DNA of 9,198 nt from an uncultured bacterium (GTDB taxonomy: Bacteria; Planctomycetota; Planctomycetia; Pirellulales; UBA1268). Below are positions 1 through 6,230 of the stretch, in pieces. The notes beneath the pieces are model-generated. The model was not told where the DNA came from, did not search any database, and was given only the letters and a program-made list of their open reading frames with translations. The translations under genes and the position numbers were made by a program. The stretch lies in NCBI GenBank assembly GCA_937959175.1, contig CALGAS010000020.1, forward strand, positions 1 through 9,198, read 5' to 3'. The stretch's first letter is position 1; every line of letters begins with the position of its first letter.

Positions 1-61
1 CGGGGGCCGGGATGGCCCAACGGCCCGCCGTCCCCCCGGCTCGCGCCGGGGGGCTTCTATC
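1..61 (+). repeat. Direct repeat block, left copy (terminator-bearing)
   Basis: This stretch matches bases 4743-4803 in the same orientation, with a single difference (C at 57 where the right copy has T). It contains a perfect GC-rich hairpin. Homology is already present at the first base of the window, so the true left edge of the repeat may lie upstream. It sits just downstream (in minus-strand sense) of a truncated M20 gene copy, exactly as the right copy sits beside the intact M20 gene, so both belong to one larger duplicated block. Confidence 0.9.
32..60 (+). terminator. Rho-independent-like hairpin, left copy
   Basis: A perfect 9-bp stem (CCCCCCGGC at 32-40, GCCGGGGGG at 45-53) with a TCGC tetraloop is followed by CTTCTAT. 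The T run is interrupted by a C compared with the right copy, so termination on the plus strand may be weaker here. No U tract follows the hairpin on the minus strand. Whatever plus-strand gene it served lies upstream of the window. Confidence 0.55.
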
Positions 62-86
62 AGGGGCGTTGGTTGATGGAACGTGG

Positions 87-107
87 GCCCAGGTTTGCAA
101 CCTGGGC
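87..107. repeat. Perfect 9-bp palindrome with 3-nt loop
   Basis: GCCCAGGTT at 87-95 and AACCTGGGC at 99-107 are perfect reverse complements around a TGC loop. It lies in the stretch between the terminator repeat and the truncated M20 copy, where the right-hand block instead carries the REP-like element at 4805-4849. No T run follows on either strand, so it is unlikely to be a terminator. It could be a protein-binding palindrome or another short repeat; function unknown. Confidence 0.5.
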
Positions 108-139
108 AATGCGGTCTCACCCGAAAGCCAGGCGACTGC

Positions 140-317
140 TCAGCTGGCCACCCTCGCCATTTCGGCTGCGTCGTGGAGCGGACCGGACGGGAGCCAATGG
201 CTCGTGCCGCAGGCCTCGCGGATCGCCTCGTCGCCCAGTTCGATCAGGGCCGGGTCGAAGGGCCGCGACGGGATCGCCCAGAGCCGCTCCCACGTGACCG
301 ACACGTTCCCTCCGGTC
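140..317 (-). pseudogene. Truncated, internally deleted copy of M20 hydrolase 3' end
   Basis: Read on the minus strand, this gives about 59 codons ending at the TGA complementary to 140-142. They closely match the C-terminal part of the intact M20 enzyme at 4906-6147 (shared stretches include SVxWERLWAIP, RPFDPALIEL and LPSGPLHDAAEMAR). Bases 161-317 align to 5065-5221 with about 13 differences by eye, roughly 92% identity. The frame stays open, but there are two lesions. Homology stops abruptly at about 317, so the first three quarters of the gene are missing. Exactly 138 bp (46 codons) that separate two Met-Ala-Arg codon triplets in the intact gene are also gone. The deletion removes the conserved GISHNKIED segment, including the metal-ligand His. 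No start codon or ribosome binding site is seen, so I read it as a non-functional remnant of duplication. Confidence 0.85.
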
Positions 318-434
318 ACAGGGTATCCTGCGGGAATTCGACGCCGGCCACATGGCGACCCCGAGCTGTCGCGGCGCTCACGAGGATCCGGAAACCGCTT
401 TCTGGGCCGGGGTAGGCCAGGGAGGCCGGAGCAC
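318..434. other. Intergenic DNA with no recognised feature
   Basis: Homology to the M20 gene ends at about 317. The following ~115 bases show no convincing reading frame, RNA gene or strong hairpin. They probably form the upstream region of the giant gene at 563. Confidence 0.5.
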
Positions 435-450
435 GCGGTTCACGAACCGC
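435..450. promoter_or_regulatory. 16-bp palindrome upstream of promoter, possible operator
   Basis: GCGGTTC (435-441) and GAACCGC (444-450) are perfect inverted repeats separated by AC. The palindrome centre lies about 30 bases upstream of the -35 hexamer at 472-477, a position suitable for an activator or repressor. No regulator gene is present in the window, so the role is inference from position and symmetry only. Confidence 0.35.
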
Positions 451-471
451 TCGTCAGGGTCCGCTTGTTTG

Positions 472-500
472 TTGACGGCTTTTCCTGCGCTCGTTAAGAT
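472..500 (+). promoter_or_regulatory. Sigma70-type promoter for the PEP-CTERM repeat protein
   Basis: A -35 hexamer TTGACG (472-477, 5 of 6 to consensus) and a -10 hexamer TAAGAT (495-500, 4 of 6) are separated by exactly 17 bases. Transcription would begin near 507, giving a leader of about 55 bases before the ATG at 563. The AT-rich patch stands out in GC-rich surroundings. It suggests housekeeping-type expression, possibly modulated by the palindrome at 435-450. Confidence 0.6.
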
Positions 501-547
501 TAACGCTCGGGAGGGTGTCCCACGGCGGTGTCAGGCGGGACGCATCT

Positions 548-553
548 GGAGGG
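548..553 (+). promoter_or_regulatory. Shine-Dalgarno site fixing the start at 563
   Basis: GGAGGG lies 9 bases before the ATG at 563. It decides between that ATG and the in-frame GTG at 515, which lies only a few bases after the predicted transcription start. The ATG at 563 also places the export signal close to the N-terminus. Confidence 0.7.
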
Positions 554-562
554 CTATGGTCA

Positions 563-3500
563 ATGAGCTTCGTCGTCGCATTCCCTGTGTTGATTCGTGC
601 GGGCCGGCCGACGCGCTTCCTGCGTGCCATCGCGTGCGTGTTCGGTCTCGCCCTGTCCGCGCCGGCTGTGGCGCAGGTGACCTGGGACGCCGATACCGGA
701 ACGAGCGGACCGCAGGACGGCAGCGGAACCTGGTCGACCGTCGATGCCAACTGGTGGAACGGTTCGACCGACGTCGTCTGGCCGAACCTCTCGACGAGCA
801 CCGCCACCATCGGTGCCAACAGCGGTGCGGCCGGCACGATCACCGTCGATGGCTCGCTCACGCTCAACGCGATCACATTCAACGCTCCCGGCTCCGGCTC
901 CTACACGGTCACCGGTGGCACGCTGGGCTTCGCCGGCACAAGCCCCACGATCACGGCCAACACCGCGGCCACGATCGGCTCCGACATCACGAGCGGCGTG
1001 GGGCTGACGAAGAATGGTACGGGCACCCTGACGCTGTCGGGCAGCATCTCGAACACGACCGGCGGCGTGAGTTTCAGTCAGGGCGAGGTCACGCTCACCG
1101 GCACGCTGACGAACACGTCGACGTCCACCCTCGCCGTCGGCTCGAGCAACGGCGGGACGCTGACGATCGCCGGCGGGTCGATGTCGACCACAGGGGCCGG
1201 CGCTCGTTCAGTCGTGATCGCCGGCGGCGCGGGCCGATCCGGCACGATCGCCGTCACTGGTGGCACGCTGTCGCCTGTCGGCATGCTCATCAGCGAGGAC
1301 TCGGGCGGCAACGGTGTGTTCACGCAGTCCGGTGGAACCACGACCATCGGCGGCAGCAACCTGTGGCTCACAGGCACGAGCAGCACGCTCACGGTCACTG
1401 GGGGGACGCTTTCGACCCCCGCCATGTACACCGTGTTCGGCAACACGAACTCCGCGTCCACCGTGAGCGTCAGCGGCTCAGGTTCGCTGACGGTGAACGG
1501 CAGAGTTCAGGTCGGCACGAGCGGGCGGAACGGCATCGATTTGACCGTCAACGTGGGCGACGGCACCGCCGGCGGCACGCTGCAGGTCAACAGTTTCTCC
1601 TGGGGCGGCGCCACCGGAACCGCCGTCATCAACTTCAATGGCGGCACGTTCGTCGGCAACGCGACCCACAGCCTTCCGACGCAGATTTCCACGGTCGTGA
1701 AGTCCGGAGGAGCGAACATCAATGTCTCGACGAGCCAGACGCTGACGATGTCGAGCCCGCTCTCCGACGGCAGCGGGGGCGGCGGCCTCGTGAAGCTCGG
1801 CACCGGCACGCTCGCGCTCACCGGGGCCAACACCTTCACGGGGGCGACCCGGATCAGCGCCGGAAGCCTGTCGCTCGGCAACGCCCTGGCCCTCCAGAAC
1901 TCGACGCTCGACCTCGACGCTGCCGATGCGGGCACCATCTCGGCTATCGGCCAGAACTCGACGCTCGGCGGCCTCACGGGATCGCGGAACCTCGACATGC
2001 TCACCCGCACCTTGAGCATTGGCAACAATGACGCGAGCACCACATTCTCTGGATCACTCTCCGACGGAGCCCTCACGAAGATCGGCGCGGGCACGCTCAC
2101 GCTCACCGGCGAGAACGTCTACACCGGCACGACCACGATCGACGGCGGCACGCTCCAGATCGGGGCCGGCGGCACGGCCGGTGGGCTCGCGAACGCGAGC
2201 ACGATCACGGGCTCGGCCGGGGCGAGCCTCGTCTTCAGCCGCACCGACGACTACGGCGGCGACGTCTCCAACGACATCGGTGGCGGGCTCGCCCTGACGC
2301 TGAACTCCGGCACGCTCACGCTCACCGGCACGAATGCCTACGCGGGGACGACGTCGATCAATGGCGGCGTCCTGGGCCTCGGGGCCGCTGGCGGGCTCGG
2401 CGGTGCGGGCGACATCGTCTTCGGCGGCGGCACGCTCCAGTTTTCCGCCAGCAACGTCGGTGACTACGCCGCCCGGGTCAAGAACAGTGGCTCGGCGATC
2501 GCGGTCGACACCAACGGCCAGAATGTCACGTTTGCCGGCTCGCTCGACAGCAGCAACACGGGCGGCCTCGTCAAGTCTGGGGCTGGGACGCTGACGCTCT
2601 CCGGCAGCAACTCCTACACCGGCGGCACGACCCTCACCGGCGGTGGGTTCGTGATCGGCAACGCGAATGGCTGGGGGTCGGGTGACGTCACCTACAACGT
2701 CGACGCCAACACGACGACAGCCTTCAGCCTGCCCGAGAGCGGAACGATCGCCAACAACATTACGATCAACAAGCCGGGGGCCAACCGCCGGTACACCTTC
2801 CAGCAAAACCAGAGCAACAACGTAACGCTCTCCGGCGACATCACGCTGGCCAGTGGGAACGGCCCCACCTTCTCGCTCAGCGGGGTGTCCGCGGGCACGT
2901 TCACGCTGACCGGCAGTAATTCGTTCGGGGCGGACGTCTTCACGGCCGCGGGCGTCACGGTCCGCATCGGCGGCACCAACGCCGCTGGCGGCGCGGTCTG
3001 GCGTCCCAATCTCACCGGGAACATGGTTCTGCTCGACGGTGCCGACTTCAAGAGCATCATCGGCAATGCGGTCGCCTCGTATTCCATGGAGACCGCGGGC
3101 ACGGCGACGGTTTCGGGCACGGTGTTCAACCGGGATAACGCGAACGTCGAGGTGAACCTGCCGGCTGACGCCGAGCTCCAGTTCACGGGAGCGTTGCGGG
3201 CGGAGGGAGGCTTCACGACAGGCACCTACACCAAGACCGGTGCCGGAACCTGGGTCGTCGGCAACGGTGGAAACTCGGCCTTCACCTTCAACGTGAACGA
3301 AGGCGTGCTGCAGGTTCCCACGTTCACGGCTCTGGGGGGGCAAACAGACGCGAGTTGGCTGGTCCTCGACGGTGGCACCCTGCGGCACTCGGGGGCCGCG
3401 TCAAGCACGACCAAGGCATTCACGCTCGGGGCGAGCGGCGGCAGCCTCGACGCCTCGGGCACGGGCACGGCGGCCTTCACGTCGGGATCGGCCGTGGCCT

Positions 3501-4366
3501 TCACCGGCAGCGGCAACCGCACGCTCACGCTCACCGGCACCAACACCGGCAGCAACGCGCTGGGGCTGGCACTGAATGACAACGGCGCCGACGTCGTCTC
3601 GCTCGTGAAGACCGGTGCCGGCACGTGGGTGCTCTCGGGCAGCACCAACACCTACACCGGCGACACGACGATCGCGGGGGGCACGCTCAAGCTCGGCAGC
3701 GGCGGCTCGTTCGCCAACAGCCCGCGGATCATCGTCGGCGACGCGGCCGGCTCGCCCGGAGCCACGCTCGACCTCTCCGACAAGGATCTGTTTGCGATCG
3801 GTTCAGCCCAGACCCTGATGGGCAAGGGCCGGGTGGCGCTCGGCCAGAACACCGCTCTGACGATCAACGGCCTGTTCTCCCCCGGCAACAGCCCGGGGCT
3901 GTTCACCTACGATGGCGGCTCGACGACGCTCTCGGGCACGACGCTGATGGAGATCTGGGGCACTGCGCGGGCCGCGGATCCCGGGTACGACGCCGTGGAC
4001 GTGATCAACTCGGGCCTCCTCACGCTCGGCGGCATTCTCGAGCTCGACTTCGACCAGAACTTTGCCGACTCGACCAGCTTCACGCTCTTCGACACGCTGA
4101 CGAGCGGCTCGCTGGCAGGCGGCTTCGCCAGCATCACGATCACGGGCGTGAACAACGACTACGTCGGGTTGTCGTTCACGCAGGACGGCAATGTCTGGAC
4201 CACCGGCTTTAACGGCAACAACCAGGGCCTGCGGCTCACGCAGACCGCCTCGGAGGTCACGCTCGACGTGATCGTCGTGCCCGAGCCGGGTACGGCCGTC
4301 TTCGCGGGCATCGGCATCGCGATCGCGGGCTGGTTGCTCCGGAACCGCCGGCGAGCCGCTCGATAA
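563..4366 (+). CDS. Giant secreted PEP-CTERM protein with autotransporter-associated beta-strand (PATR) repeats
   Basis: The product is a 1267-residue exported surface or extracellular protein. The N-terminus has basic residues (about 14-21), a hydrophobic stretch, and a probable signal-peptidase site after APAVA near residue 37. The body is Gly/Ser/Thr/Asn-rich and low in Cys and Lys, as expected of a long beta-helix. PATR-type units (consensus L-x-K-x-G-x-G-T-L-x-L-x-G-x-N-x-Y-T-G-x-T) begin near residues 148 (partial), 409, 504, 576, 669 and 1014, with a weaker one at 889. A SPGNSPG motif occurs before the C-terminal domain, as is common in this family. The C-terminus (1239-1267) is a PEP-CTERM signal: VPEP, a hydrophobic helix, then RNRRRAAR. 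It implies exosortase processing rather than type V secretion, and no autotransporter beta-barrel is present. GGAGGG precedes the start by 9 bases, and a sigma70 promoter lies at 472-500. Ligand and function are unknown; adhesion or matrix roles are possible. Confidence 0.9.
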   Translation: MSFVVAFPVLIRAGRPTRFLRAIACVFGLALSAPAVAQVTWDADTGTSGPQDGSGTWSTVDANWWNGSTDVVWPNLSTSTATIGANSGAAGTITVDGSLTLNAITFNAPGSGSYTVTGGTLGFAGTSPTITANTAATIGSDITSGVGLTKNGTGTLTLSGSISNTTGGVSFSQGEVTLTGTLTNTSTSTLAVGSSNGGTLTIAGGSMSTTGAGARSVVIAGGAGRSGTIAVTGGTLSPVGMLISEDSGGNGVFTQSGGTTTIGGSNLWLTGTSSTLTVTGGTLSTPAMYTVFGNTNSASTVSVSGSGSLTVNGRVQVGTSGRNGIDLTVNVGDGTAGGTLQVNSFSWGGATGTAVINFNGGTFVGNATHSLPTQISTVVKSGGANINVSTSQTLTMSSPLSDGSGGGGLVKLGTGTLALTGANTFTGATRISAGSLSLGNALALQNSTLDLDAADAGTISAIGQNSTLGGLTGSRNLDMLTRTLSIGNNDASTTFSGSLSDGALTKIGAGTLTLTGENVYTGTTTIDGGTLQIGAGGTAGGLANASTITGSAGASLVFSRTDDYGGDVSNDIGGGLALTLNSGTLTLTGTNAYAGTTSINGGVLGLGAAGGLGGAGDIVFGGGTLQFSASNVGDYAARVKNSGSAIAVDTNGQNVTFAGSLDSSNTGGLVKSGAGTLTLSGSNSYTGGTTLTGGGFVIGNANGWGSGDVTYNVDANTTTAFSLPESGTIANNITINKPGANRRYTFQQNQSNNVTLSGDITLASGNGPTFSLSGVSAGTFTLTGSNSFGADVFTAAGVTVRIGGTNAAGGAVWRPNLTGNMVLLDGADFKSIIGNAVASYSMETAGTATVSGTVFNRDNANVEVNLPADAELQFTGALRAEGGFTTGTYTKTGAGTWVVGNGGNSAFTFNVNEGVLQVPTFTALGGQTDASWLVLDGGTLRHSGAASSTTKAFTLGASGGSLDASGTGTAAFTSGSAVAFTGSGNRTLTLTGTNTGSNALGLALNDNGADVVSLVKTGAGTWVLSGSTNTYTGDTTIAGGTLKLGSGGSFANSPRIIVGDAAGSPGATLDLSDKDLFAIGSAQTLMGKGRVALGQNTALTINGLFSPGNSPGLFTYDGGSTTLSGTTLMEIWGTARAADPGYDAVDVINSGLLTLGGILELDFDQNFADSTSFTLFDTLTSGSLAGGFASITITGVNNDYVGLSFTQDGNVWTTGFNGNNQGLRLTQTASEVTLDVIVVPEPGTAVFAGIGIAIAGWLLRNRRRAAR
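2091..3538 (+). repeat. Three exact 20-nt repeats inside the PATR gene
   Basis: GCACGCTCACGCTCACCGGC occurs exactly at 2091-2110, 2310-2329 and 3519-3538. In the first two copies it encodes the core Gly-Thr-Leu-Thr-Leu-Thr-Gly of a PATR unit. The third copy encodes the same strand motif (RTLTLTGT) outside a complete unit. Exact nucleotide identity, including synonymous sites, suggests recent unit duplication or gene conversion. It could allow changes in repeat number. Confidence 0.75.
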
Positions 4367-4477
4367 GCCAACGCACGGGATTCACCCTCGTCCAGCTCCT
4401 GGCGGTGATCGCGATCATTGCCCCCCGTCGGCCTGCTCCTGCCGGCGGTGCAGTCGGCCGGCGAGTCGGCAAAGCAG
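4363..4477 (+). pseudogene. Frameshifted N-terminus of a DUF1559-type pseudopilin
   Basis: The bases starting at 4378 translate as GFTLVQLLAVIAII, the type IV pilin/pseudopilin N-terminal signature (prepilin peptidase site before F, then a hydrophobic helix). About 10 bases later, in a different frame, the sequence reads GLLLPAVQSAGESAKQ. This matches the continuation usual in planctomycete DUF1559 proteins (LLLPAVQxAREAAR). The two halves are out of register around a CCCCCC run at 4421-4426, so there is a net frameshift. The usual Glu at position 5 is Gln, and no start codon is evident in frame: the fragment abuts the TAA at 4364-4366. Similarity stops near 4477 and the remaining ~300 codons of a DUF1559 gene are absent. 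I read it as a decayed remnant directly behind the giant surface protein gene. Confidence 0.75.
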
Positions 4478-4480
4478 TAC

Positions 4481-4663
4481 GCGGGCGGGGATCACGTCGG
4501 AGCCAGCTTCCGTCCGCCTCACCTGGAAGAGATCCTTGCCCTGCATGTGGTTGCCGAACGGCTGGAGCGACAGGTTGACGGTGCGGTAGCCAAACTGGTT
4601 GATGTCGCGGATGCGGCTGAAGAGCAGTTCGATGTTCGAGGGCACCGGCCGGCCGCCCGGCGG
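4481..4663 (-). pseudogene. Fragment of an unrecognised protein-coding gene
   Basis: On the minus strand, 61 codons from PPGGRPVPSNIELLF through QVRRTEAGSDVIPAR are continuous. They show the strong G/C third positions and balanced amino-acid composition of genuine genes in this window (for example RIRDINQFGYRTVNLSLQPF). A proline-rich frame continues upstream to a TTG at 4760-4762, inside the direct repeat, where an in-frame stop precedes it. Downstream, coding character is lost exactly where the oppositely oriented pseudopilin remnant begins (about 4477). No Shine-Dalgarno site or complete domain is seen. I do not recognise the family. A short expressed protein (4415-4762) is a less likely alternative. 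Confidence 0.5.
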
Positions 4664-4742
4664 GAGCCGGGACAAGCCCCGCGAGGTTTTTGGTTGGTCA
4701 CGCGGATTGGGCGTGTTGGTGGTGGGCGGTTGCTCGGGCTTG

Positions 4743-4803
4743 CGGGGGCCGGGATGGCCCAACGGCCCGCCGTCCCCCCGGCTCGCGCCGGGGGGCTTTT
4801 ATC
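4743..4803 (+). repeat. Direct repeat block, right copy (terminator-bearing)
   Basis: This is the same-strand copy of bases 1-61 with one mismatch. It is followed by the REP-like element and then the intact M20 gene, so the repeat plus the M20 3' end form one duplicated unit. The two copies flank the giant repeat protein gene and are 4742 bases apart. Confidence 0.9.
4774..4802 (+). terminator. Rho-independent terminator between convergent genes, right copy
   Basis: A perfect 9-bp stem, CCCCCCGGC (4774-4782) and GCCGGGGGG (4787-4795), closes a TCGC loop and is followed by CTTTTAT. The T run gives plus-strand orientation. It would end transcripts coming from the giant gene at 563-4366, since no hairpin is seen immediately after that stop codon. 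It also lies downstream of the minus-strand M20 gene and may stop that transcript without a U tract. Confidence 0.7.
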
Positions 4804-4804
4804 G

Positions 4805-4849
4805 AAAAGGGGACTGGCTCCGAGCGAAGCGAGGTGCCTGTACCCTTTT
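4805..4849. repeat. REP-like inverted repeat
   Basis: Seventeen-base arms AAAAGGGGACTGGCTCC (4805-4821) and GGTGCCTGTACCCTTTT (4833-4849) pair at 14 of 17 positions around an 11-base spacer, GAGCGAAGCGA. The A-run/T-run edges and imperfect arms resemble the short palindromic repeats I associate, from memory, with planctomycete intergenic regions and REP-associated (TnpA/RAYT-type) transposases. The corresponding position in the left repeat block lacks it, which suggests insertion in one copy or loss from the other. No transposase is encoded in the window. Confidence 0.6.
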
Positions 4850-4905
4850 CCAGCCCGAGGACACACGGAATACGGGCCCACCCGAAGCCCGCGTGAGGCG
4901 ACTGC

Positions 4906-6147
4906 TCAGCCGGCCACCCGGGCCATCGTCTTCTCCGTCAGCCGGTCGAGCGCCCGGACCGACGCCTCGATGTGCTCGCGGCGGGTGTCTTCGATCTTGT
5001 TGTGGCTGATCCCGTGGAGGCTCTGGACGAAGAGCATCACGGTCGGGATCCCGGCCCTCGCCATTTCGGCCGCGTCGTGGAGCGGACCGGAGGGGAGCCG
5101 GTGGCTCGTGCCGCAGGTCTCGTGGATCGCCTCGTCGGCCAGTTCGATCAGGGCTGGGTCGAAGGGCCGCGGCGGGATCGCCCAGAGCCGCTCCCACTCG
5201 ACCGACACGTTCCCCTCGGTCGCGAACCGGGCCGCCGCCTCCTTGGCCTCGGCGAGCATCGTCGCGAGCTTGGCGGGATCGAGATGCCGCTGGTCGAGCG
5301 TGATCCGGCAGTCCTCGACCACGCTCGTCACGATCCCCGGCTTGGTCGTGCAGGAGCCGATCGTGCAGACGCCTTCCCCGCTGCGGCGGGCGATCTCGTA
5401 GATCTCCGGGGCCATCCGAGCAGCCGCGAGAAAGGCGTCGCGACGGCGGTTCATCGGCGTGCTCCCCGAGTGGGCCGCCTGGCCGCGGAAGGTGATCGCA
5501 TGCCGCTCGACGCCGAAGGTGCCGAGCACCGCCCCGAGCGGCAGGTCGAGATCCAGGAGGACCGGCCCCTGCTCGATGTGGAGCTCGAGGTAGGCCGCCG
5601 CCGTGGCCAGCTCGCGGCCGCAGTCCTTGACCCGCTCGAAGTCGATGCCCACCTCGGCCAGGGCGGCCGGCAGCGTGACCCCGGCCTTGTCGACCAGGCC
5701 ACGGGCCTCCTCCATGTCGAGATTGCCCGAGCAGGCCGACGAGCCGAACAGGCTCTTCCCAAACCGGGCCCCCTCCTCGTCGGCCCAGTCGACGATCCGG
5801 AGCGTGACCGGCGGCCGGCCATCATGCTCGGCCGCCACCCGCCGCATCACCTCGACGCCGGCCAGCGTGTTCAGGCAGCCATCGAGCCAGCCTCCGTTGG
5901 GCACCGAGTCGATGTGGCCGCCGATCAGCACGGCCCGCTCGCTCTGGCCCGGCAGCGTCGCCCAGAAGTTGCCCGCCGCGTCGAGGTGCGTCTCGACCGG
6001 TAGCCCGGCGAACCGCTCCGTGAGCCACTGGCGGGCCGCCGTCCAGACCGGCGTGAAGGCGACTCGCTGGGCCCCGTTCTCATCGCCGGTGAGCCGGCGA
6101 AGCTCCTCGAGTTCGCGGACGGTGCGGGCGGGGTCGAGTGTCGGCAT
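4906..6147 (-). CDS. M20 family amidase, N-carbamoyl-amino-acid hydrolase / beta-ureidopropionase type
   Basis: A 413-residue metal-dependent amidohydrolase of the AmaB/HyuC/allantoate amidohydrolase group, which hydrolyses N-carbamoyl amino acids or ureido compounds to amine, CO2 and ammonia. No signal peptide is seen, so it is cytosolic. Visible motifs are GGHIDSVPNGGWLDG (76-90, metal ligands H78 and D89), DEEGARF (123-129, catalytic/ligand Glu pair 124-125), LELHIEQGP (187-195, H190), AAHSGSTPM (224-232, H226 from the dimerisation domain), DQRHLD (285-290), SGPLHDA (353-359) and GISHNKIED (379-387, H382). Length and motif order fit the family. ATG at 6145-6147 is preceded by GGAGGG five bases upstream. 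The nearby preT-preA pair suggests that N-carbamoyl-beta-alanine is the substrate, but sequence alone does not settle this. Its 3' end is duplicated at 140-317. Confidence 0.88.
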   Translation of the reverse strand: MPTLDPARTVRELEELRRLTGDENGAQRVAFTPVWTAARQWLTERFAGLPVETHLDAAGNFWATLPGQSERAVLIGGHIDSVPNGGWLDGCLNTLAGVEVMRRVAAEHDGRPPVTLRIVDWADEEGARFGKSLFGSSACSGNLDMEEARGLVDKAGVTLPAALAEVGIDFERVKDCGRELATAAAYLELHIEQGPVLLDLDLPLGAVLGTFGVERHAITFRGQAAHSGSTPMNRRRDAFLAAARMAPEIYEIARRSGEGVCTIGSCTTKPGIVTSVVEDCRITLDQRHLDPAKLATMLAEAKEAAARFATEGNVSVEWERLWAIPPRPFDPALIELADEAIHETCGTSHRLPSGPLHDAAEMARAGIPTVMLFVQSLHGISHNKIEDTRREHIEASVRALDRLTEKTMARVAG

Positions 6148-6230
6148 GACGGCCCTCCGATAACGATTGGGGTGTGCGCGAAGCCCAGGATAGCAGCGGC
6201 GGCTCGGCCAGGCATATGCTCACGTGCGTC

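Noticed and set aside
352..2031. 559-codon plus-strand frame overlapping the start of the PATR gene
   Set aside because: It is a shifted-frame shadow, rich in Arg and His with no motifs. The frame starting at 563 explains the same DNA much better.
2054..3388. 444-codon open frame on the minus strand inside the PATR gene
   Set aside because: Its composition is dominated by Arg, Gly, Ala and Val, as expected for the reverse of a GC-rich repeat gene. It has no recognisable domain, and the plus-strand frame has a signal peptide, repeats and an anchor.
563..4366. Classification of the repeat protein as a true type V autotransporter
   Set aside because: The C-terminus is a PEP-CTERM anchor and there is no ~250-300-residue beta-barrel domain. 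Only the passenger-type repeats are shared.
4418..5401. 327-codon plus-strand frame reading from the pseudopilin remnant through the M20 gene
   Set aside because: Only its first ~20 codons are meaningful (the pseudopilin tail). The rest is antisense to the unrecognised minus-strand fragment and to the M20 gene.
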